From assembly GCA_009731375.1 (NCBI GenBank), contig BJOX01000041.1, positions 1,042,202-1,106,201 on the forward strand: a stretch of DNA of 64,000 nt, written 5' to 3'. A program made the position numbers and the translations under genes. The notes beneath the pieces were generated by a model that was given only the letters and a program-made list of their open reading frames with translations, did not search any database and was not told the origin of the DNA. Numbering within the stretch: the stretch's first letter is position 1; each line of letters begins with the position of its first letter. Source of the DNA: Paulinella micropora. Taxonomy: Eukaryota; Cercozoa; Imbricatea; Euglyphida. Below are positions 49,674 to 60,683 of this stretch, in pieces.

Positions 49674-49726
49674 ATCGATGTTTTATTAACCTTCTTTTGG
49701 AAAAAGATTTGTGAATAAAATATCAT
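49674..49726. promoter_or_regulatory. Partial intergenic palindromic element, copy 8
   Basis: ATCGATGTTTTATTAACC and ATAAAATATCAT flank a short spacer at the 3' end of polymerase B. Only the inner arm and the terminal AAATATCAT are recognisable. Confidence 0.45.
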
Positions 49727-52700
49727 TAATAGCCGTATGGTAATGTTGTAATCTGGTTTTCTTTTAGTGGTTGTATTACTCTTTTTGTGTAAGTAAATGA
49801 AAATATCTTTTGTATGTGCTCAGACGAATTTGTGTTAGTCTTTTTGTTTCTCGTTACTTTGCTGTTGGTGTGTATGGTTAAATTTCCAGCCTCTGCCACA
49901 TTCTTTGCTATACACTTTTTACCTTTGTTTCAAGTAAGTCCTCTGATTCTTCATATGCCTTCTTAGATAGTTCAGTGTCTTGTACTTGTAATCCGTTGCT
50001 TATAATACTAAACATATTTACTAAGTTCAATTTTTTACAAGTCTCGTAATTCATTGAGAAGCCCTTTAATTTCATTTTCGTAGTTCCGTCATCTAGTATG
50101 TAGCCGTAGGATTTAGGACCTGCTCCAACAAATGTGGTTACTTTCTACTTATCTTTGTCTTTTTATCTATCAATTCGTCTGTCCATTGCCCCAATAAATC
50201 TCCTGTCGGTATTGTTGTCTGTCCTTCTTTTTCATCTACCGAATAAATAACACTATCTGTGTCGTGGTATAATACTCTATTACCTAATCTGTCCATCATA
50301 TCATACAATCTCATCTGTGCGTGTGCTGTAGTAAATAGTGCTATACAGATATTTGTATTGTAGGGATCTGATACTTTTTCTTGGTGTAGGTTGTAAGATA
50401 GTTCTAAGCATTCTTTGTTTATCACATTGATTGATACTTCGTTTATCTTTTTGTCGTTTAGTATTTTGTATAGTTCTGCTTCACTCCTTACTATTTTTGT
50501 TTGTGTCTTGTTGTTTTGTTGTCCAAATTTTCCCCATAGTGAGTTTAGACAGAGTTTTGCCACAGCCCTTCTACCTTCATTCTTTTCAATCTTGCTTTTA
50601 TCTAATTTAATTTTCATATTTTCTTCATAGTCCTTAATATAGTTGTCTTTGTCTTCTTCTGTTATGACATTTGAAGGATAGCCACTTGATTCCTGTTTCA
50701 CTCTTAGAAATGTTTTAATATATTTTTTGAATAGTTCAGTTGTCTGCTCATTCCAATGCCATAATTCATAAGTTTTAATAAGTCTGTAGCCTTTTTGTAT
50801 TGCTTTGTAAATAAGCGGTGTCGCCCATGTGCCTGTCAGTATTCTGTCCTCATCAGTGTGCTCACATTTGTCCTGTAAGCCTTCCTTACCACATTTATTA
50901 CATAGATAATACATCATCTTTCCTCTATCTTGACATGGAAGGACTGGGTGAATTAGTCCTCTAGGTGGCAGTATTTTTATTTTTGCTATGCCAAATGCTG
51001 TTTTATTATTCAACATATCATATGCTTCTTTTCCTCTTATTGCTTTGTGGTGTTTAACAGGATAGGGGTCATAGTACATAACCGTCGGATAGAGAGAGCA
51101 CACATCTATATACTTTGCATACTGATACTCGCTCATTGACTTCCAGTATAGAGACAGAGCATTCACTCTTCCACCAAACATAGCATGTCGTGGAGTGATT
51201 GTTTCTTGTTCTCTTAATGTCTCTTCTATTGTGCCCTTGAATTCTTCCTTTGTTCTTATCTTATTCCATTGACACCCCCATAGCGTTATTAATTGACTAA
51301 CTTCAGGATTCTTACTTATTAAAGTTTCTCGTAGTTTAGTTTCCTTGTATAGTTGCCCAAATGTTTTATTAACAGACCTTTCTCTATTCAGTTCATTTCC
51401 ATTAAAGCACTCAGGACACCCATGCCAATAACAACCATGGAACTCATATGCCGTTTTTGTTTTCTCGTCATATCCATCTAAGTAGGCTTTCACACCTTTC
51501 GGTAAGTTTAGTATTTTTTCTTTACCATTTAGACCATGTTGAATTTTGGCATTGTCCTTTTTTTTCTGTATGCTAACCATTCCACACACATACGACTTGT
51601 TTTTGCTTTGTCTGTTCTGTTTGTCGGTATGACTGCTATGCTGTCCTCAGGCATGTAGTTTGCTTTAAATAATGCCATACACGTAGAGGCAATTGTAGTG
51701 TATTGAAATGGATCAATAACAAACTCCATAAATTGTTTCCTAAACTCAATACACCCCCGTCTTAGTATATCTACATCACTATGACAATATTCAATCATTT
51801 CTTTATTGAAATCAAATACTTTGCTTTTTTGCTCATCATACCACTTTAGAAAATCATCTCTTTTCTTCTTTGAAAATGAGTTATAACCATAGTCATCTTT
51901 GTCAGGCATTTTCCCTATGTATGATTGGTTGTCTGTTTTATTGAAAAAGTGAGGAAAATATCCTTTCTTTAATTCTGTAAGTCCAAATGTATCAGGAAAA
52001 TCAGATAGAGGCCTAGTAAGGAAGATAGACTATCTATAAATCTAATCTGTTCTTTTCCATTACCAATTGACATCATCATTATTTTTCCACCTTCATAGAT
52101 TGCAAATGGACTTATGCCTTTTTCAATCAACCATTTCAGCACAAATTGACAATCATACCCTCGCGCATTATGTGCTATGAATGTATAACCCTTATGTTTT
52201 ACACCCAACGCCCACTCGCATAATTGTTCAATGTTTTTATGAATGATTGGTGTGCTGTCGTTGAAGTATTGACTTTCTGAATGATTGATAATATGTATTC
52301 CTGTCTCTTGATTTGCTTCAAAATCAAAGAATACATATTTTGTTGATGGTGCGTGTATGACTTTTTTCTTTATCTCACATTGGTGCCATAAAGGTTTTAG
52401 TTCTTTGCAGTTCCTACATTTTTCATATCCACATTTATGTTCTCCTTTGTATGTCTTAGCACACGTGATACATTTTTTCTTTACATCACACAACTTATTT
52501 TGTTTATGACTGTTGAAACATTCATCATTCGGAAACTTTCTATTACACTCATTGCACGTTTTCCATTTTGAAATATTGTCATATCCTTTACATCCCTCGG
52601 TTAGACATATATTACATTTGAATTCACATGCGTGATTATGTTCGTATCCCTTCATACACTTCTCGCAAAAGTTTTGCTTTGATAAGAATGCTTTCATACT

Positions 52701-53375
52701 TGTTATGGTGTCGTAATGGTTCATCGTTTTTAGTATGTATATATTCTTTTTGTCCTTCATCTCTGTCTTATAAACGATTTTGTTTGGATATTCGACAATA
52801 ACAATGTTGTAGTCTATGTGTCTAGCAAACTCACTAATTTCGGAATGCCCGCACGAATCTTTCATGACACCAGCCTCCTCATGTAGTTTGTTCGTCAGTT
52901 CGTTTTGGATTCTGCGTCCGTCCTTGATTTGTGAATACTTTTGATGCTTTTCTATCTTTGCCTTTGCTACAACTACTGCTCTTGCCAAACATATGTTGTC
53001 ATCATTGTTTATTCGTATCACACCTTTCTTTTTTTATATGTCTGTTTCTGTTATTGCTTTCAATCTTGCTCCTCCTTCTGGCATCCTTACACCCACAAAA
53101 CTGAAATCAATAAGTTCCATTGTTGCTCCTTCTTCGTCCATATAGTTTTCGTCGTTTGATTGCAGTATAGATTCTAATCTAGTCAGTATACCTTCTAAAT
53201 TGAAATCTTTTACTTTTATTAATTTTTGGTTTTGAACATTCCAAGTTGAAGGAATAGCACTAATACGTATTTGTATTAAGTCATTGTCTTTGTAAAGTGT
53301 TTCAAAGTCTTCAATTATAGATCCGATCATGCCAATGATACCCTCTAATGGAAACCTTTTCACTTTTTGAGACAT
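49726..53375 (-). pseudogene. polB: Protein-primed DNA polymerase B (pPolB), broken
   Basis: Replicates the linear genome using a terminal-protein primer. About 1,215 codons from MSQKVKRFPLEG (53,375) to the typical C-terminus TLPYGY at 49,726. The N-terminal region has several CxxC zinc-binding pairs (CEKC, CNIC, CNEC, CITC, CRNC). Exonuclease motifs are VFFDFEANQE, IAHNARGYDCQF and YCHSDVDILRR. Palm motifs are DVCSLYPTVM, KLCLNSLWGKFG and YHDTDSVIY. An in-frame TAA lies at 53,034-53,036. Frame changes are needed near 52,010, 51,560 and 50,140. All catalytic motifs survive, so decay is recent or partly due to sequencing errors. Confidence 0.88.
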
Positions 53376-53720
53376 TTATTTACTTAATTTGATAGAATAT
53401 ACAGATTGCCCCACTGGTAGTTTGTGTTCAGTGTCCCTCCTTATCAGTTTATAGCCATTGAAATCTATTACTTGTGGTTCAACATATTTTCGCTCCCTTT
53501 GTTTTCGCTCAGGTTCAGAATAAAACCTTTCAGGGTCAGATAGTGCTCCCCTCGTAGTTGTCATGTCGCAAAACCTACTACCATTTGGCTTTTTCACATA
53601 CAACTTGTTTTGCCTTATTTGGAATATTATATTTGACTCTGTGAGTTTGTCTAGGTTCCATGTGTGCCCGCCATAGTCGATGGTGTTCGACATATATTGA
53701 TTGGAATATAATTTTTCCAA
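53376..53720 (-). CDS. Small PLV protein upstream of polymerase B
   Basis: Up to 114 codons. The likely start is MSNTIDYGGHTWNLDK at 53,690, since the first eight residues are AT-rich leader sequence. It ends one base from the polymerase start, suggesting cotranscription. Beta-rich and basic; no family recognised. Confidence 0.5.
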   Translation of the reverse strand: MEKLYSNQYMSNTIDYGGHTWNLDKLTESNIIFQIRQNKLYVKKPNGSRFCDMTTTRGALSDPERFYSEPERKQRERKYVEPQVIDFNGYKLIRRDTEHKLPVGQSVYSIKLSK

Positions 53721-53730
53721 AAAATAATTT

Positions 53731-53768
<38 letters not shown>

Positions 53769-53800
53769 TATATTATCTTTAACATGAAATTCTTTTTTTT
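53721..53800. repeat. AT-rich spacer with (TA)n
   Basis: About 22 bp of TA dinucleotides within an AT-rich spacer between two minus-strand genes. It may act as a promoter region. Confidence 0.6.
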
Positions 53801-54022
53801 TCAGGTCTCAATTTGGCCGACAATACTCTGGAGCCTGATAAGGTCTGCCTTGATTTTTTCTCTTTTCTCTTTTGATTTTCTCAGTATGCCTGCCTTGTTT
53901 TTTTGACAATATTCTTTTGCTCTCATAAGTGCTTTCTCTTTATTTCTTCTCTGATATTCTCTCATGCGTTCAGCATGCTTTGCCCTTGCCTCCTCCGCAG
54001 TATATGTAGGTTTTCTACCCAT
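53801..54022 (-). CDS. Small basic helical protein
   Basis: 73 codons, starting MGRKPTYTAEEARAKHAERM, and almost entirely Lys/Arg/Glu helix. The GRKPxYT start and REYQRRNKEKA pattern resemble short DNA-binding proteins common in algal viruses. It is the last gene before the right ITR. The frame is intact. Confidence 0.55.
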   Translation of the reverse strand: MGRKPTYTAEEARAKHAERMREYQRRNKEKALMRAKEYCQKNKAGILRKSKEKREKIKADLIRLQSIVGQIET

Positions 54023-54060
54023 TTATATATAATATAATTTTTATTTATTTAAATAGAAAA

Positions 54061-54371
54061 TAATCAAACTCGCAATAGGGAGGACTTTTTAATTTTTCAA
54101 AAAAGATAACTAAGTTCAGCACAGCAGTAAAAACTAAGAAACAGGTTTTAATGTCTCTTAGTGTTTATTTGGCAAAAGATAGATAAGTTATCTTTTTTTT
54201 AGAGTTTGAGAGAAATTCAAATATAGACTATTTAAGGCTTAATGATTGTTATATTGAATTTGGATAAAATTATGTATATTTTTATTGAAATTAATAGTAA
54301 GACTAACTTATATAAAAATAGCCTTATTTTATATAAAAAGAGAAGTGTGCTATAGTAATACCTATAGTAGT
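54061..54371 (-). repeat. Right inverted terminal repeat, 311 bp
   Basis: The reverse complement of the left ITR with one copy of the 61-bp unit. The outer end reads CTATAGTAGT, followed by the target duplication. Confidence 0.95.
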
Positions 54372-54377
54372 GGTTGT
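54372..54377. repeat. Target-site duplication, right copy (GGTTGT)
   Basis: Identical to 29,241-29,246. A GTAG array follows to about 54,412. Confidence 0.9.
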
Positions 54378-54504
54378 GTAGGTAGGTAGGCAGGTAGGTA
54401 GGTAGGTAGGTCTGGTATGCTAGATGTTCCGCTTCCTTATTAGAATAACGACGACATTGTCAATATAGCAAAAGCTGTACTGATTTGTAGGTCCGTAAGT
54501 CTAA

Positions 54505-55433
54505 GTGAACTTACTATCACCGTACTTTGGATCGGACAAGGCTTGCATTTGGTTCATACAATCCTGGAAGATAGCCTACCTACCTACCGCACATGTGTCG
54601 GATATACTGCGACTAGAAACATTCGGCCTAAGGTTGAACCTAGAAAAATGCTCGTTCGCAAAGGATCACATCGACTATCTTGGATACAGGGTGAAGGACC
54701 GAGTCATTGTGTTGAAGCCGGAGAAGCTGGATACTATAGGATCCCTTCCACACCCAAACACACTCACAGCGTTACACTATTTCTTCTGTATTGCACAGGT
54801 GTACTCAGAATTCATTCCGAACTTCCAGGACTTTGTGAAGCTATTACGGGACTTCTGCCTGCACTGCGACCCGGACGGCGAATGGCAGGCACAGGCCGCG
54901 GAAACATACACAAGGCTGAAGGAGGCACTGACACGAGACCCCCTCACAGAGGGCGGATCGGTCCTGGTTCTCCCCGACTTTGAGAAGCGTTTTGTTGTGG
55001 CGACTGACGTGTCGAAATACGCGGTCGGGAAGTCTTACAACAATACGATTCCGACCACAAACAACTAAGTCCTATCATGTTTGTCAGCAAGAAGTTGACA
55101 CCCGAGCAAGTCAACTATTGCACCAGGCAACGCGAAGCATTGGCGATAGTTTGGGCTTTCAGCCGGCTGAGGGAGTACTTATGGGGTGCTCCGAACATTT
55201 TGGTTCAAACCGACCATGCTAACCTCAGATGGCTCATGGAAAGAGAACATAGGGGACGACTGGCCCGATGGCAGTCGGAGCTAGCCCTGTATGATTTCAC
55301 CATTGAGTACATTAAAGGCAAAGACAACATGGTTCCAGATAGCCTGTCGCGGATGCCTCGGGTGAAAGTCTCCGTAGGCGATGTCTTAGATCATTTTGCC
55401 TTAGACACTCCGACGGCCTGCCTAGTCGGCTGA
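54505..55433 (+). pseudogene. Ty3/gypsy reverse transcriptase C-terminus and RNase H
   Basis: Two frames (54,505-55,068 and 55,077-55,433) join with a frameshift after ATDVSKYAVG. The first carries the RT connection domain, the second the RNase H body including the conserved FTIEYIKGKDNMVPDSLSR end. The RT catalytic YxDD region is missing. Confidence 0.82.
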
Positions 55434-57023
55434 ATTGCCTATGATTACTGGATGGCCACTGAGCACACAGTAGACTTCAAAGACACGTTGCAGGCGGGGA
55501 TGGCATACATTGCCACCGGCGCACACAGCTGGAAACCTGGATACAAGCCCGACCCTCAGGCCGAACTGTTGGACCAGCTGCAATGCATACGTCGGGTATG
55601 CTGCGCGCAACATGAGGCTGAGGACTAGCAAGACCTGCTAGAGGAGATCGACACACAGTCTGACCTCCTCAGCGAGGGTGACCTGAAGCCGGGTCAGACC
55701 CATGAACATGAGCATTCCTTTAACGCATTTTTCGCTGATAAGGCACAGTCGTTCTGGGTACCCCTGCATGTCCACCCTTCAAGGTCGGCGATTATTGCGG
55801 CCGCCGAACAAACGCAACGAGCAGGGGGACATATAAGCCTAGTCACAAGCGCACTTCAATTGGACGACTTGGATATGACAATGGCGAGCCCCGCAGTGTT
55901 TGGTCAGTTGGCAAAGAGCTCCAAGGAATGGGGCCCCTTCATTGCTCACGCCATTGATCCCCTTAAGCACCCTGAAACTCGAGACATAAGAGCCCATAAG
56001 AAGACTATGACCTGGCACGACGACCTCCTGTGGTATAAGGGAGCCGGCAGCAATTGGGAAAAGGGAGCCGGCAGCAATTGGGAAAAGACGCTGTCGAAGT
56101 GGACGCTTTGGGTCCCACCACAATTGCGACAGGCGATCTTAGTTGCCACACACCGATCCGTCCTCAACTCACACACGGGAATTGATAAGATGTCATGGTT
56201 TATATCACGCAGGGATGCAGAAATCCATCGCCGACACAGTCGACGCATGCGAACACTGCAAGCAAACCAAAACACCACACAACAACGCTCAAAAAGGCCT
56301 TTACGGTGAACATAAGCTTGTTTAGAGCTTATTCGAGACACTACATGTCGACTATGTAGGGCCACTACCATGATTGGAAACCCACAGCTATCGGTATATC
56401 CTCACAGCAATAGACCGCTTTTCGAACTATGTGTTCGCGGTGCCGGTTAAGAAGAAGGATGCGGAATCGTCGTGCGAGGCTCTAGTCGACCATGTCTTCC
56501 GATATACCGGGGTACCGAAAAATGTGTACAGTGACCGGGTGTCGGAGTTCACTAACGATCTCTCAGCTCGGCTGTCCACAGTGTGGGGCTTTAAGTGGAA
56601 GCACGTAACTGCATATTCGCCAGAGAGCAACTGCAAGATTGAGAGGGTCCACAGGCCGCTCAAGGCCGCGCTCCAGCAGTATTGTCGCGACAATCACACA
56701 TATGGCACAAGGTCCTGCCATCATTTGTGTTTTCCATGAACGACACTGCATCGAGGGCATTGGGCGGAAAAGCCACAGGCGCTTCCCCCAACCTCTTGGT
56801 GTACGGACAGCACTTGAGAATTCCGGAGGAGTTGGTGTTGCCGAACCTCCCGAAAGGTGGTTTCTTGGAGCAGGAGGAGCTCATGGCCTGTCGCCTACGA
56901 GTCATGGCAGAAACCAGACACTATGTCATGAAGGCACGGGAGGCCGAAGAAGCTCACAACCGTAACCAACAGGCACCGATCAAAACAAATATGAGTCGGG
57001 GGAATACCATGCGGGGAACTTAG
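54600..57023 (+). mobile_element. Ty3/gypsy pol remnant: RT end, RNase H, integrase
   Basis: 5'-truncated. It begins inside RT (GLRLNLEKCSFAKDHIDYLG, the fingers-thumb region), then shows RNase H (VVATDVSKYAVG, YCTRQREALAIVWAFSRLRE, then VPDSLSRMPR) to 55,433. The integrase zinc finger (HTGIDKMSWFIS, ACEHCKQTK) is at 55,860-56,325. The integrase core is at about 56,340-57,023, with HVDYVGPLP, YSDRVSEF and YSPESNCKIERVHRPLK giving the D-D-E residues. Frame changes near 55,070 and 56,200 and stops before 56,374 show that it is inactive. The order RT-RH-INT identifies Ty3/gypsy. The upstream edge is a CTAC array. Confidence 0.85.
55860..57023 (+). pseudogene. Ty3/gypsy integrase
   Basis: The zinc-binding H2C2 module is followed by the rve core in several frames (56,374-56,739 and 56,682-57,023). 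The middle Asp motif reads SDRVSEF where DRGSEF is usual. An in-frame TGA sits after HVDYVGPLP. The C-terminal part (LLVYGQHLRIPEELVLP) matches the usual gypsy integrase tail. Confidence 0.8.
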
Positions 57024-57059
57024 CCTTTCTCTATGTACCTCAGGTACCCAATTTGGCAG

Positions 57060-58878
57060 GACAAGAAGCGCACATGTCACGGTATGCACCCGAGAAGAAC
57101 GTGCGGAATATTGTCTGGTCAGTGAGAAATTTCCGGAATTCCTGGTGATACAAAAACCAAAAGACCTTAAGCTGCTCGAACTCCTTAAGGCTTTTGTTTG
57201 GCGCAAGGAAAAGGAAGCTAGAATGTCCGGGACACCAATCATTCCGGTAAAATGGATAGATACCGTCAAGCAACAGGGTACGCTAGATGAGTTTCATAAA
57301 GCCCGAATTACGTTGAGAGGGGACCTTTTGAAGGCATACACCCAGTATGACCCTAAAAAGACTTACTCCCCCACTGCTCAACATCGGACAATTTTGCTCA
57401 TGATGGCCTACGCCGCATGCTTTGGGATCGACTTATGGCTGATTGATTTTACCACGGCCTATCTACACGCCAAAATCCCGTACAACATTTACGTAAGGCC
57501 ACCGCCCGAATTCCAATTGGAAGATTATGTTTGGCTTTTGAAAAAGGCCTTATACTGCCACCCGGAATCTGGTCGGTTGTGGTACGATATGTTGTACGGA
57601 GAACTCACGGGTGAACTTAAGTTCAAAACCTTTACGCTCGATAGAGCTTCCTTCATAAGACAATGACAAATGGGAGCAGCCTCAAAATCACACAACTCTT
57701 ATCCTTCCACGTCGATGACGGATGCCACGCGGCAACTAGGTCTGAACACCTCAAGTTGGTCGCGCACTTTGAGAAAAAGGGTTTCAGGTGCAAAGATCTG
57801 GGTAAAGCCACAGAGTTTAAGAATATTCAGATTGTTCAAACTGAGAAAGGGATTGTGTTACATCAACGCAAATACGAATTTCTCATTTTGAACGAACTAG
57901 GATATATGAACGAAGTACCTGCTAAAACCCCGTTCACATCTGAAAATCCCGCATCTCAAGAAAGACCACCAGCTATTGAAGTATGACCTAAGATGCCTAA
58001 TATGCATGCTTATCTTCTTAGCCGTGCACACGAGGCCCCTCCTAATTTGCCCGTTGAGTATTGCGGCTAAATCCCAAGTCCCCAATCCCGACACATCATA
58101 TGCGATGGCGCACCGCATGTTCTTGTGGTTATTAACACCAAGGGCGCTGTTTTTCCGGAGGGGAGACAAGAATCTTAGGAAACTATTAGAATCTTGTTTC
58201 TCCGTCCCAAAAACCCCCAAAGACTGGAAGTCTAACCATGGATCATGCGCTGCTGGAAATGCAATAAACGAATTCACAGAAAAGCCTGGAATTCCCGGAA
58301 TGGAAACTTTCAGTGTACCAATCATCGCTAATGTCGATAGGATAATCTCGGAAAATCCGTTGGTAGGGTTTGTGGACTCCGATTTTGCAGGAGATAAAGT
58401 TTTGCGAAAATCTCGGTCCGGGTATGTTTACTTATTCAATGGGACCCCGGTGGCATGGTTCTCAAAACTGCAATCGGTAATAGCTCAATCCACGTTGGAA
58501 TCCGAAACGGTGTCGGCTAAAGAGGCGGTAAGAGAACTCCTCGCGATATTGCAATTTCTAAGGGACATTGGAATCAACCTCAAAGGCCCCACCCCTCTCT
58601 TCGAAGATAATGAAGGGACGGTATTGTTGTCCGAGACGGGGTTAGGGGAAGCCCGTACCAAACATATTGAGGTAAGGTATCATCTTCTCGCAAAACTCGT
58701 TAAGGACGGAATAGTCAAATTATTTAGAGTACCAACCGAGGAAAATATCGCGGACATATTTACCAAAATACATTTCACGGTTGAAAAATTTATGTATCTG
58801 GCTAAGAAAATTTCCGTCTTGCTAGACAGGGAGGGTCGAGTTCGTATTGCGATGAAACCCGATCAATTAGCGTATTAA
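57060..58878 (+). pseudogene. Ty1/copia RT and RNase H remnant
   Basis: Copia RT begins with VKWIDTVKQQGTLDEFHKAR and continues YSPTAQHRTILLMMAYAACF and LIDFTTAYLHAKIP (motif A Asp) to 57,666. A frame change leads to the active site SFHVDDGCHAA (57,663-57,986). RNase H (57,976-58,878) has GFVDSDFAGDKV, SESETVSAKEA-type residues, FEDNEGTVLLSE and ENIADIFTK. Two frame breaks make it inactive. It abuts the gypsy integrase with about 40-120 bp between, so the junction is either a nested insertion or a recombinant. Confidence 0.8.
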
Positions 58879-59206
58879 ATCTACTCATAAGGGTCACTTT
58901 TCTGAACACTTGATAACCTCGGTATATAGTTATTAATTTTCCGCGTACGCATCTACCAATTGTCTTAGGGAGAAAGTTGACTGGAAGTTAGGGGACAAAG
59001 GACGGAACAGCGCCAACCAGAGGACCCTCATTTCCAAATACTTGTCCCACTATTACATTCATAGGTAGTTTGATCGATTAGCGGCGGGCCAAGGGATGAG
59101 AGCGTAGTCCGGACTTTGGCGCTTTATCGCCTTTTTGCTCGCTTTCACGAGAATGCCACAACTCGGCTGGCAATCAATAGCATTCTCTCGTGCACATGTG
59201 TTCGCG

Positions 59207-59240
<34 letters not shown>

Positions 59241-59908
59241 NNNNNNNNNNTAAACATCTAAGAGGCTAAGTTGGAGGTCGCAGTTGCTGGCCGGAGGGCG
59301 ATTTATCAGACTACATTTCTGTATGTCTTGAAAGGCCTCGGCAACCAGCCTGGACTGTACCAGACCAGCTAATAATTACAGATATTGTATTTGTCCTATG
59401 CATCATATTACTTTGTCATTCTTTGTTACCCCCCTACGGGAAGCGCTGACAAATTTTATAATACATACCGAGTAGTAGAATAATTAATAGTTCAGATAGG
59501 TCACATCTCATGGTAGATTAGCTAGTACAATCAGGTTCACTTCATATATTATCAGTATATTCGGATTATCTTGTATACCGCATATATCGATACTGTATAT
59601 GTAACTTGTTTATACTATGCCTGTATTACATATTTACCTTACCACTACTCATAACATAGGATAAGGTGTGAGTAGGCCATAATCTTCTTCTCGTCGATTA
59701 GGCCTGACTTGACTGGAGGGCGCTGCCCTGTGTGTAGTCTAACTGATATACACTTGCCCCAGCAAGTTGGGTAGCCACTGTCGACATTATCTCTTGGAGA
59801 GAGTGAGGGTAAGAGTGAGTATGTTTTGAGTCTGTGTTTTTATAATTTTCACAGAATAGTTAATAGGACCTGCAGTTAATTTAATAATTAACCTTGCTCC
59901 AGGGGGAG
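58879..59908. other. Copia 3' untranslated region with poly-C and a gap
   Basis: No coding frame. Contains a poly-C run (59,208-59,240) next to 10 N (59,241-59,250). It ends in a polypurine tract, CCAGGGGGAG, directly before the LTR. Confidence 0.6.
59241..59250. other. assembly gap, 10 N
   Basis: The gap follows a poly-C homopolymer of about 33 bases. Confidence 0.95.
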
Positions 59909-60111
59909 TGTTAGACCTATTAATATAATATATTAATTAGGTTAGACAGTACGGGCCGGCATATGTAATGCGTGTCGTTAGAGCCATTACGTGTGTCCGG
60001 CCTAATACGTTCCCGCCTTTTGTCTTGGCGCGTTCTTCTAATAAAGTTTATACTGCATACGATAGCACTAACAGTTTAGCTTTGACTCCGGTTTATTAAG
60101 GTAGTCTAACA
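59909..60111 (+). repeat. Retrotransposon LTR, 203 bp
   Basis: Starts TGTTAGAC and ends GTCTAACA, perfect 8-bp inverted ends with TG...CA. Contains a TATA-like AATATAATATATTAA near 59,923 and an AATAAA signal at 60,040-60,045. A polypurine tract precedes it (3' LTR of the copia remnant). TGGGGGCTCTAACG follows, which looks like a tRNA primer-binding site. No second LTR copy lies in the window. Confidence 0.82.
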
Positions 60112-60683
60112 TGGGGGCTCTAACGACCACTAGAACCTACATATATTGAAAACCAGTAAAACTTCAATGTCAACGGTAGTGATTTTGGCGGGTCGTTAAA
60201 GTGCTCAGTCTGATAAGGGTGACCCGGCCCCGGCTTGCATTAAGTAATATCTTTTGAATTTAACAAACAAAATGCTAGCTAGTCAAGACTTACAGATGTA
60301 CTGTTCCCAGAAACTGCCCCGGCCACGTCATGCCGATGGAAGAAAACCCTCGCGACTTCTCCAAACTGCGACCGGAACTCGGGGCGTCCCCCTCCCACCG
60401 GCCAACTGCTTCCCACGCAAAAGAATTTAACAATACTGAACAATTCCCGCCAGTCTAACTGACGACGTCACACAAAAGATGTACCTCCAGAAAATGACCC
60501 ACGAAACGGCCTGATATGGGCAATAATGGTAATGGTAAAAAGCTAGTGCCACCAGTACCAGAAAAGATATTCTAAATGACTGTATTAATAACTAATAATA
60601 CTACTAACCGTAACTAGTAATGCTAACGTACCAAATAGCAATACGGACGTAGTTGAGGAGGAAGGGTCTAATTAATTGTCCAA
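60112..60683. other. Spacer between LTR and the minus-strand copia, LTR of the latter likely inside
   Basis: Non-coding. The minus-strand copia polypurine tract at 60,684-60,694 (AAGGGGGAGCA) implies that its 3' LTR begins about 60,683 and extends leftwards, but its far end could not be fixed. Confidence 0.45.

Larger units (their letters stand above)
29247..54371. mobile_element. Integrated Polinton-like virus (Maverick/PLV), 25.1 kb
   Basis: Bounded by inverted terminal repeats that begin ACTACTATAG and flanked by GGTTGT duplications. It is visibly more AT-rich than its surroundings and has no introns or microsatellites. The gene set is that of Polintons: protein-primed polymerase B, rve integrase, adenain-like protease, packaging ATPase and double-jelly-roll capsid protein, plus fibre, membrane and small basic virion proteins. 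A nested insertion of about 4 kb in the integrase gene implies an original length near 21 kb. Most long genes have frameshifts or stops, so this copy is probably an inactive endogenous provirus. It was able to integrate by integrase, as the target duplication shows. Confidence 0.95.
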
